Assembly: GCA_030704615.1 (NCBI GenBank)
Contig: CM060733.1
Coordinates: 12,588,001 to 12,648,000 of the forward strand
Source: Takakia lepidozioides
Taxonomy: Eukaryota > Streptophyta > Takakiopsida > Takakiales > Takakiaceae
DNA length: 60,000 bases
Reading direction: 5' to 3'
Part shown: in pieces, positions 33,739 to 43,480 of the stretch
Numbering within the stretch: the first letter of the stretch is position 1
Layout of the letters: each line of letters begins with the position of its first letter
Translations under genes and position numbers: made by a program
The notes under the pieces: generated by a model
The model's input: the letters and a program-made list of their open reading frames with translations, nothing else
The model's database searches: none
Told to the model about the DNA's origin: nothing

Positions 33739-36700
33739 GCTTGCGGGAGCGAATCGCCCTCGCAAGCCACGCGCTCCGAAGGAAAAGGTAGGGATCAAGG
33801 TCCTGCAAGGCAAAGTGCCAGACTGAAGACGATGAAGACTACGATTCTGCATGAGGGCTCTTCTGAGGACAATGAGGACGATCCACTCCTCCCACGCCAG
33901 TGCGAGGCGAGTGCGTCGTCGGCGGATGCCACGGCAAGCCGAGGAGAACATGCCCATGCTCATGTCACAGGACAAAAACGCCCATCATCTACACTACGAA
34001 CACCTTCTCCGTCTGTGAGTTATAGTTCTTCACAATGACCATGATTCTAATTATGTATGTTTTTGGTAAAATCACGAAGAGATAGGGTATGTCTGTCAAG
34101 ACAGGGAAGTTGGACAATGCAGGGGTCAGCCAAGGCACAATCACAAATGATTTCCACTAGACAAGTTGAAGTGCCAAAGGCATGATGTCAAGCCAATGTA
34201 GACTTCAGGTGTGTTCAAATTCTTTGCCCCATGAAACCAACGTCCTGGTACTAAGCTACAATGGCTACTTATAGAGATACTTGGGTTACTTATGCACCCA
34301 GAATATCAGTAAAACTTGGAGGGATACTTCTCATGGACCCATCAGGTTTGTCCATTTGAATTCTTGCTATGGATTTCAGGAACACCCCATACCTAAGAGG
34401 GCTCAAAAATGTACTGGGAGGACATCATTGGGCCAATCAAATTTGGGAGATTTACTGCCCAAGATCATACTGAGTTTTGGGTAATCTTGTCTTTACAAAT
34501 GATATGTGCTTCCAGTTTGTTTTGCCTGAATTCAAGGATTGCTGCTTGCTGCCTATATGTATGTGTAATCACCCACATTGTACTGGGGGAATTTCTTTTC
34601 AGGGCAAGCACAAGCGCACTGGATCCACGATCCCTGCTGTTAGCAATGGAGATGGCGCCCACAAGAACGCAGGAGGTGGCCCTAACTCTCCCAACGTTGT
34701 GGGTTTGTGCCACCAGTACCCCACCTCCACTTATTATGGTATGCCTCAGTACCCACAGTCTGGCACTCAGTATGGTCAGGGTCAATATGGTGCTCCTCCA
34801 TATGGGCAGTATGGCCAGTATCCTCCTCCACCATATTTGCCACCCCCTAATAGCTATGGGGGTGGCAGGCCCCGGAATATCCTCCTACTTATGGACAGTA
34901 TGGCCAGTATGGTCCTCGGCCTTCTGGCCAACAGCCATGGCCACCAGTCCCTACTTGCAGGATCCTGCTTTGAATTCTCCTGAGCGCACGGAGGTCTCTG
35001 AAGGAGGGAGGGTGCCGTTTTAAAGAATGATAGAACAATGCTTTAAGGAGGGCTAATAGCTCAGCCAAAATTGAAGCTGCCAGGTCAAGGAAGAGAGAAT
35101 AGCTGCAGGTCTCCTCCCACGGTGATTTCGACAAACCTCAAAGGGCCCCGTATGGTCAGACCCGGAATGTATGGCACGCTGCCCTTAAAGGACAGGCTTA
35201 TCGCAAGCTAGATTGTTCCCTTGCCATCAACAACCAACCTGATGAAGTTGTATATGAAATCAGAGATCACTGGCTAAGCTATTTTCATATACGCCGCACG
35301 AGTTAAAAGACTTTCACCTAAAACAAACAATTGGCAGAATAATGAAGAGCCAGCGTTATGAAGCACACACTGCGTGGTTGGGTGGTAAGGGGAAACCCAT
35401 TACTGTATCTGACGAGGTATGGAACAAGCTTGTAAGTTACTGGCAGACAAAGGTGTTCCACAAAGTGTCGGGCAACATGAAGAAGGCAAATGGTGCAATT
35501 ATGAATCCTACCAAGACTGGCCGTGGTGGGAAGGCAATGGTGGAAGCACGATTGGTAAGTGGCATCATCACGACTCTGTATTTTGTTCCTCATTGAATTG
35601 CTATGTGTATATAGTCAGCCCTCACATTGCTTACTGACTTGTGGCATGGGTTTGTTTGTGGCATGGATTAATTTGTAGGAAACACTATCAGGGTGCCCTC
35701 CTACATTATATGAAATTCAAGAGGGTTCAGTGTCACGGTTGTCAGCTGGGAGTGACAGGCGGATAAGTGTGTTTTCCACTTTTGCTAGAGTGGTTGCTGC
35801 ATCATAGGTTGCTAGGGTGGTGGACTATATTTTTGCAGCCCACACTAACCTGGTTTTCCAGTGGGATGCCCTTCACTGTGACGAGGATCCAGTCCTCCCA
35901 TGCCGTAAGGGGTCTGATTCAAAGCCATTATATTTCAAGAACTTGTCTATAGTGTGGGCAGACTGGCCAGAATGGACTTATGAGGACACTGTTCTTGTTG
36001 ACGACACACCAAGAAAGGCGGCAAACAATCCTCCCTTCAGTGGGATTTTTCCAGAGCCATGGAAGGTGCAACCAGATTCACCAACTGATGAGTATCTAAC
36101 AGAGGTGTTGTGGCCTTTCTTGTGGAAGGCATCGAAAGCTGCCAGTATTCCCAAGTTTTTGGAGTCTCAGCCTGTTTTCGGACAACAACCATACAACACT
36201 GCTACTGTGAAGGTACAAACATTCTGACAGTGCTCCAGAGGCTACATTTTTGTGGGTTCATTCATTGCATTGCTTTCCTGGATGCTTCTCCTCGGTTGCT
36301 TGATTAATGCTAGGTTTTTTTTGCAGCTTTTCATGTTGGCTTTTTTTGTTTGATTCATACTTGGATTTGTTTCTATTCACTATTCCTGTTTGCTCATTGC
36401 TTTCCTGGTTGATCTCTGGTCTGTGACACAGGAACTTGTGACAAACAAAGGTGATATTGTCGACAAGCCGGTACAGACGAGGGGCAAGAGTGTCGACCCG
36501 GCGAGTAGCCCCCCAAAAGAGGTCTCACCACCACTGGAGACTGCAAATGGAGTAAGTCCAGGTCGTTGTCTTGTCTGTTATATTTTTCCAACCTTGGGGC
36601 TCTCTTTAACTCAATGTTGAGTGTCCTAGTCGTGTGTATGTCATGGGTTTCACATCGTGTTCTTTTTTGTGTGGAGTTGGGATCACAGTTCAGGGTGGGT

Positions 36701-36934
36701 GACGAGGTTCGGCTGTTGGATGTGAACTCCAAACGCAAGAAATGTGGAGTAGGGCTGATTGTTGCTCTTCAAGGTGTTGTGGTGGGTTACGGGTACCCTG
36801 CTGTGCCCCTTGATTATGCCTGTGTGTACATCAAAGAGGCATGTGTCAGTAACACCCCTCTACCATATGTGAATGGTGTTAGGAAACAGACCGAGTTGGG
36901 GCAGGTGGTTGGCCAGACACACTTTGGAGTCTAA
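33739..36934 (+). pseudogene. CACTA TNP1-like accessory gene, several frameshifts
   Basis: Plus-strand exons with good sites: 33739-34014 (basic/acidic N-terminus), from 34603 (Tyr/Pro/Gln/Gly-rich, YGQYGQYPPPPYLPPP), 35,100-35,280 (NVWHAALKGQAYRKLD), 35,342-35,554 (SYWQTKVFHKVSGNMKKANG), 35,679-36,212, 36,432-36,551 and ~36,690-36,934. The exon-4 block resembles Ptta/En-Spm plant transposases. The last exon (VGDEVRLLDVNSKRKKCGVG...VVGQTHFGV) fits the TNP1/En/Spm C-terminal family. Such proteins bind subterminal repeats. Frame breaks near 34,872, 34,955 and 35,297 and a TAG at 35,805 disable it. A start may lie near 33,290 (MVKRKVFEVTVPLTEYEK), 89 bases from the transposase start. Confidence 0.75.
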
Positions 36935-37559
36935 AGTTACTGAAACTTATGGAGCTGCGGAAGGGATAGTCAGTATTGCACTGTTAACAGAGTTCTTGAT
37001 TCTAATAGCACTAGAACATACTAGCTACAACAATTCAGCCCATGTGTGGGCTTGCTTGTTTTGGCTGGGCCTTTTGAGGCATGGATTTTTTGACCTTGTG
37101 GCTTTTGAGGTGTCCATTGGGATATTGGTCTCATTTGGATTTTTGTAATGTGATTTATAGGGCTTGTATTGCCCTGTAGTTGACTATTTCATTCTCCTTG
37201 TGGTTGATAGTATGCAGGAGGGATCCATTCTGTTTTCATGTTGGAATTTCACCATGTAATGAAGATTTTAAATCATTTAATTCACTTTCATTTAAATAAT
37301 AATATTAAAAAAATACCATTAAAAAAAATCCAAGGCTGCAATCTCCCTGTTCTTTTAAATATTAATTGAAAACTAAAAATTAAAATATGAACATTAAAAA
37401 TATAAATTATTTCGGAAAACAATCTTGATGACACGTGGCATCACTCTTGCTCAAACCAGAACACGTGGCAGTATATGACACGACATTCTTTATCCATATT
37501 TTCACAACGTGTAAAGATCCGTAGTCATATATGCTAGTCATATATTTTGTCTGTGTGCC

Positions 37560-37945
37560 ACATGTCACATCTCAAGTGCAACAGGTGTCCCGCTAACAAC
37601 TCTCCATGTAGACATCCCTATAGTCATATGAGCGAGTCATGTAGTCACCACGTGTGTGAAATCTGCCATAGCACATGTGTCTCGCTAGCGCCTCTCCATG
37701 TAGGCATCACTGTGCAGACATGTAGTCATATGATCATGGCAAGAAGTCGTGACATGTCAAATTCGCAGTGGCGCACGTGTCCATCCGTCCCCTCTCCATG
37801 TAGGCATCACTTTGCAAACATATAGTCATATGATCCCCTGACGAATGCATGACGTGTCGCTTGCGCAGTGGCGCACGTGTCCCGCTGAAGCCTCTCCATG
37901 TAGGCAGCGCTCAACAGACAATGTAGTCATATATTAGTCATATAG
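37560..37945. repeat. Four ~100-bp tandem repeats in the CACTA right subterminal region
   Basis: TCTCCATGTA occurs at 37,601, 37,693, 37,793 and 37,893. Each unit also has a GCGCACGTGTCCCGCT-like block and a TAGTCATATGA block. The repeats therefore multiply the TAGTCATA word likely to be recognised by the element's own accessory protein. Confidence 0.85.
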
Positions 37946-38114
37946 TTGTGACTGCAACCCTATCTGCAGCAGGACTCCAGGTGCCACGCAAGCAGTCATG
38001 GATATGACTTGCAAAACGCAGTCCTAAAGACTAGTCGCTATGACAGGGGTTTTTTCACTACAGAGTGATGTAATCATGAACGCATATAAGACTGAAAAAA
38101 TAGTCATATGTGAA

Positions 38115-38142
38115 GTCATAAAAACGCTCATCTGTTGTAGTG
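38115..38142 (-). repeat. CACTA right terminal inverted repeat
   Basis: Plus strand GTCATAAAAACGCTCATC then TGTTGTAGTG; its reverse complement starts CACTACAACAGATGAGCG. TTA follows at 38,143-38,145. Confidence 0.93.
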
Positions 38143-38145
38143 TTA

Positions 38146-38328
38146 CATCTGCGGAAAGCTCAAAGAGGTTATGATACAAAATGAAAAAAACCAAAGTAAA
38201 AAAGCAGCCCAAAGCTACTACTGCTCTGGGGATTGCCTAAGGGTCAAGGCCTCATGTAGGTAAGCTGCCAAGGAATTGTGATCCTTATAATGCAAGGCTC
38301 AATGACAGATTGAGTCCCACGGAATAGA
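38146..38328 (-). mobile_element. LINE 3' end, right half of the split copy
   Basis: Continues the LINE interrupted at 26,398: CATCTGCGGAAAGCTCAAAG, then AGGTTATGATACAAAATG. It stops where the PDF-like array begins (38,329), so the LINE was already 5'-truncated. Confidence 0.8.
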
Positions 38329-40215
38329 TCATCTACCCATGTAGGTTTCTTGTAGCTATTGATCCACAGGGAATCATATGTAATCTTGTGCTTGAAATCT
38401 GGCCCTCTTGGATGAATCTGGACCCACACTCTCTTTGCTCCTTCAGCTACACATGCCTCTGCACAAATCATGCATTCATCCTTGCCTCGCTGCTAGTAGC
38501 TGACAATGACAGCCTAGATTTATTCTAGGAAACATCCAACTCAGCTTCTCACACTAGTTCTGATGCTGAATGCGTCTGCTAGTCTATGAAATGTAACAGG
38601 CATTCACCTTTTTGCCTTGGTTGTCCCATCATTGACTAGGGCATAATAGTATTCATTCCACAACTTCTCCTCATTTCTGTTACTTGTTTTTTGATACTTT
38701 CATGTTGTCACATTGGCAGTATCATGTCAAAGTCACTCCAAACTAGATTCACTCAACCAGCTAACTTGCAGAATTCAACATGGAAATTTAGGGCCGATTC
38801 TGATTAGAGGGAAAAACAAGGTGAAATATGTTGAATAAGATGTCTTCATTAGCAGTGGCTGAGTTTATAAATTGTGCCGCTGCTGCTAGTTGACCATCTA
38901 CCCACCTATGCAGGTTTGTTGTAGCTATAGAATCAATCTGGAGCTTGAAGCCCGGCCCACTTGGGTGAATCTGCACCCACACTCTATCCCTACTCCTTCA
39001 ACTATCTATGCCTCTGCACAATTCATGCATATATCATTGTCTTGCTGCTAGCAGCTGATGATGACAGCCTAGATTTGTTCTTACACCCCAACCCTATTTG
39101 GAAAAACAGCTGAAATGTGTTGAGGAAGGTACCTTCATTAGCAGTACCTCATTCTATCAATTGTGCTGCCGCTACTGTTTCCACTTGCAACAATTGACCA
39201 TCTACTCCAGCTGATTTCTTTTAGCTATTGATCCCTCAGCCTGAACCTGAACATGAATCTGGACCTCTATCCCTGGTCCCTCAGCTATCCCTGCCCGTGT
39301 ACAGATCATGAATACATCCCTCAACCTTGCTTCTAGCAGTTGACAGTGACGGCATGAAGTTCTTCCAGAAAACACCCCAACCTAGGACTTAACAGTAGTT
39401 CCAATTCTGAATTGAAACTACTTCTCTCTGTAGTCGAACAAGCACTCACCTTTTTGTCTCCATTGTCCCCCCACTGACTGGGGTCGGAAAGTGTTCATCC
39501 CAAAGCTTCTCTTCATCTTGTTATCTATTTTTGGGTACTTTCCTGCTGCCACATCAGCAGTAACTTGTCAAAGTCACTCCAAACCACCCCACATCCACCC
39601 AACGAGCTAACTTACAGCATTCAATATGTAAATTCAGGGCTAGGTTTGATGAGAGGGAAAAATAGGGCTGAAATAGGTCAAAGAAGAAGGTGCCCTCACC
39701 ACATTGTCCTCGACCTTGTGTCATGACCCATGGAGGATTTGACTGACCATGCACCCAAGAGGACCTCTTGTGTGTGCGAGGAGGGTGCTGCTTCCACAAG
39801 GAATTGTAGGCGATCTGGAGCTTGAAATTCGGCCCTCTTGGATGAATCTGGACCCACACTGCTCCCTGCTCCTTCAGCTATCCATGCCTCTGCACAAATC
39901 ATGCATACATCCTTGCCTTGATGCTAGCAGCTGACAATAACACTCTAGAATTGTTCGAGCAAACACCCCAACCCTACTTCTCACACTAGTTCCTATGTTG
40001 ACTTGCATCTGCTTCCAACAGGCATTCACCTTTTTGCCTAGATTGTTCCACCATTGACTGGGGTCGGAACCGTATTCATTCCAGAGCTTCTCCACATCTT
40101 TATTATCTGTTTTTCGATACTTTCTTATCGACCACATTGGCAGTAACATGTCAAAATCACTCCAACACCACCATAGATCCACTAACGAGCTAACTTGTAG
40201 AATTCAACATGAAAA
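38329..40215 (-). pseudogene. Tandem array of degenerate WW-PDF exon pairs
   Basis: On the minus strand two exon types alternate: one reading KLWNEYGSDPSQWWNNLGKK (best copy ~40,030-40,110; worn copies near 39,440 and 38,610) and one reading VWVQIHPRGPDFKHKITYDS-LW-KKPTWVDG (copies starting near 38,329, 38,885, 39,200 and 39,790). Together they resemble the ~50-residue PDF motif of plant OSB proteins (QWWDNR...PDFKHK.T...LW...P.WV), which binds single-stranded DNA in mitochondria and plastids. All copies have stops or frame breaks. Unit spacing is roughly 0.55-0.85 kb. Confidence 0.6.
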
Positions 40216-40339
40216 TTTAGGGACGACTCTGATAGCAGGGGAAAACAGGGTGAAATATGTTGAAGAAGGTACCTTCATTAGCAGTGGGCCTTGTTCTATC
40301 AATTGTGCTGCTTTCATTGCTGTTTCCAGTTGACCATCT

Positions 40340-42260
40340 ACCCAGTTGTAGCCGTTGTGCTATTGAAGAAGGTTCCACCCCTTCCCCCATCATTTGATCA
40401 TAGGTCTCCAAAGCCTCCATACCATGTCCCTGCTCTGCATACCCTACAAGCATCGCGTTCCATGACACCACATTTGGTTCAGTCATAGTGTTCAAAACTC
40501 CCTTTGCATCCAAAGCTGCCAGGGCAGTGTTCAGATTGACATTTGGCACAATTCCAGCTTTGATGATATCCCCATGCACCTCTTGATCTTCTCCAGGCCG
40601 GCTACCAGGCTTGCACAAGCATTGCAAATGCACACAAACATGTTGTGCTTCCCCCATCATTTGCTCATAGCTCTCCAAAGCCTCCATCCCACTTTCTGCC
40701 GTGCATACACTACAAGCATCGCACTCCACGACACCACATCTCGTTCAACCATAGTGTCAAACACTCCCTTTGCATCCTAGATGCACCCACATTTTGCAAA
40801 CATGTTCACCAGGGTATTGTTTAGGATGACATCTGGTACAATTCCAACTTTGAAGATGTCGCCTTGGACCTATTTCCCCTTTTCCAAAGCTGCTAGGGCA
40901 ATGTTCAGATTGACATTTGGCACAATTCCAGCTTTGATGATATCCCCATGCACCTCTTGCCCTTCTCCAGGCCGGCTACCAGGCTTGCACAAGCATTGCA
41001 AATGCACACAAACATGATGTGCTTCCCCCATCCTTTGCTCATAGGTCTCCAAAGCCTCCATCCCACGTCCCTGCCGTGTATACCTTGCAAGCATCGCACT
41101 CCACAACACCACATCTCGTTCAGCCATAGTGTCAAACACTCCCTTTGCATCCTAGATCCTAGATCCCTTTGCACCCACATTTTGCAAACATGTCCACCGG
41201 GGTATGGTTCAGAATGACATTTGGTACAATTCCAGCTCTGAAGATGTCGCTATGGACCTCTTTCCCCTTTTTCCAGAGCTGCCAGGGCAGTGTTCATAAT
41301 GACATTTGGTACAATTCCAGCTTTGATGATACCCCATGCACCTCTTTGCCCTCGTCCAGGCTCGATGCACCCTGCACATTTCGCATACATGTCCACCAGG
41401 GTATGGTTCAGACTGACATTTGGTACAATTCCAGCTCTGAAGATGTCGCCATGGACCTCTTTCCCCTTTTCCAGAGCTGCTAGGGCAGTGTTCAAAATGA
41501 CATTTGGTACAATTCCAGCTTTGATGATATCCCCATGCACCTCTTTGCCCTTGTCCAGGGCTACCAGGCTTGCACAAGCATTGCAAATGCACACAAAGTG
41601 ACCGGGCTTCACCCCCTCCCCCATCATTGAATCATAGGTCTCCAAAGCCTCCATCCCACATCCCTGTTGTGCATTATATTCCACGTGATCAAAGATCGTT
41701 GAGGCATTCTGTGTTCAATACTTGGTGATCATCCATGATGCTCCCCTTAACATACATGTTGACAAGGTTGTTGAGTAGAAAAACGTTTGGCGTGAATCCA
41801 CTTTGGACAATGTGAGTGTGCACCTGCTTTCCAACTTCTAGGCCTTTCATCTTGATGCACTTATGCAAGAGAGACACATACGTATCTACATATGCTGAAA
41901 TGCCTCTTTGGTTTAAAATCTGTAGAGCCTCTTTCAGTCTGCCTGCCTCATAAAGCATCTTCACATGCCCATAAGTGCCAGAAGAGGCATTGTGGGCTCC
42001 TTCTCTTGATCCTCTTCCAGAAGCTGTGATCATGGTTGAGGTGCCTGATTTTATCAACTGTGCCGCTACAACTGCCGCTTCCAGCTAACCATCTACCCAT
42101 GGAGGTTTCTTGTAGCTATCCTTCCACAAGGATTCATAGGTAATCTGGAGCTTGAAATCCGACCCTCTTGGATGAATATGGACCCACACTCTATCCTGCT
42201 CCTACAGCTATCACTGCCTCTGCACAAATCATGCATACATCCTTGCCTTGTTGCCAATGC
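40340..42260 (-). pseudogene. Degenerate PPR gene with upstream PDF-like exon
   Basis: Read on the minus strand: a PDF-like exon (42,260-42,090; PRGSDFKLQITYESLW, KKPPWVDG) runs into an N-terminal segment (GRLKEALQILNQRGISAYVD, then SLLHKCIKMKGLEVGKQVHT) and several PPR units (NACASLVALDKGKEVHGDII, LVDMYAKC, VVSWNAMLVGYAEQGHGMEA). The pattern is that of the PLS-type PPR family, whose intact members edit or process organellar RNA. Frameshifts, internal deletions and tandem copies of one 35-residue unit destroy it. The in-line order suggests that the ancestral gene had a PDF-like motif ahead of the PPRs. Confidence 0.7.
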
Positions 42261-43480
42261 GATCATCGCACTCCATGACACCACATCTCGTTGAGCCACA
42301 GTCAAACACTACCTTCGCATCTTCAATGCTCCCGCATTCAGCATACATGTCCACCAGGGCGGTGTTCAGAACGACAAACCCTACAAGCTGGACCATGGAC
42401 CTTTCATGTCACTTCCACGTGGAGGCAATACATATTAAAATATCTATTCCCCCAAGGCCTCATTTTCTTTACCTGTTTTTGTGAAATATTCGTCAGCAAA
42501 TGTGGCCCTGAATCACAGGTGCAATCAATGCGCAGTGGTTCATGGAGTCGTTGAGTCGCTACATATTTATTTTAATGAATAAATATCTTTATTCCATTAA
42601 TCAAATTATGAATGAAAATTTCTAGTCGCATGTGTAGTAATTAGAACCACTTATAATTTCCGTTTTTTCAAATTTTATGTATTTACGTAATTAATTAAAT
42701 AGCCCGGACTTTTGCTACGACTCCGGAGTCGTTGACCCCACTTCTGCCCGCCGTCTGAAATGCCCCCATGGGCCCACATTGCCTGTTTCGACTCTCCAGT
42801 AGTCCCGCTTACTGCCAAGTGGTTCAGGAGTGGTTGGCGGACACCTAGTCGATTCGGAAAAGACACGAATGCTTCTAGTGCCGTGAGCTCCTGTGTTACC
42901 CCCAATGCAGCGATACAAGCTCCCCAAGAATATCATGATCCTAGAATTGGGAGGGAGTTGAATCCCCCGATCTGCCCATTGTGTAGACAGTCCCCCCCCC
43001 AAGCAGCAAGCATCACCCCCAAAAGCATAACCACTACCATGTTTGCTACACTATTGCCCCCCCCCCCCCCCCCTTCCCCAAAAGTGTGAAACCACCCAAA
43101 CACAACGCTCATATGCCAATACACCCAGACCCCCATCACCTCCACAGCCCCTCAACCAGCAGCAGCAGATCGACATGACCCCCACAGCCTGTGAACCATC
43201 AGCAACACACCCCCACATGACCAACATTGCCCATGAACCAACAGCAGCACACCCCCATGACCCCAGAAGCCTCCACTGCCCATCAACCAACACCAGCACA
43301 CCCCCAGTACTACAACCACCACAAATCAGCGAGAAACACACCCCACGCCCCATGCACACACGCCATCCACAGCCAACGTTAGCATACCTGCAATGCAATC
43401 CAACACAACAGTGAACCCCCATCCACACAACCAATGCACACACACAAAGAAGAAGTAACCACTGAAAGGCCTAGCTGCAG
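42261..43480. other. Non-coding right interior of candidate piggyBac element
   Basis: AT-rich to 42,700, then C-rich sequence. It contains a 17-C run (43,057-43,073), a 20-nt inverted match to the left interior (42,862-42,881) and the direct match CGATACAAGCTCCCC (42,911-42,925). Long open frames around 43,050-43,440 arise from repetitive CCCCCA/CCACA composition. Confidence 0.4.

Larger units (their letters stand above)
26399..38142. mobile_element. CACTA (En/Spm-type) DNA transposon, 11,744 bp
   Basis: The ends are CACTACAAGAGATGAGCG at 26,399 and, inverted, CACTACAACAGATGAGCG at 38,142; 26 of the first 28 bases match. TTA flanks both ends inside a LINE copy whose halves rejoin when the element is removed. 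Both subterminal regions are full of TATGACTA/TAGTCATA and GACTACATGACT words in both orientations, the usual binding-site array for CACTA TnpA-like proteins. Inside are a Tnp2-type transposase (-) and a TNP1-like gene (+), divergently arranged, plus host-gene fragments in the left 2.5 kb. Both transposase genes are broken, so movement would need helper proteins from an intact relative. Confidence 0.94.

Noticed and set aside
43051-43443. 130-codon Cys/Gly/Trp-rich open frame
   Set aside because: It arises from CCCCCA/CCACA low-complexity DNA on the opposite strand and has no family match.
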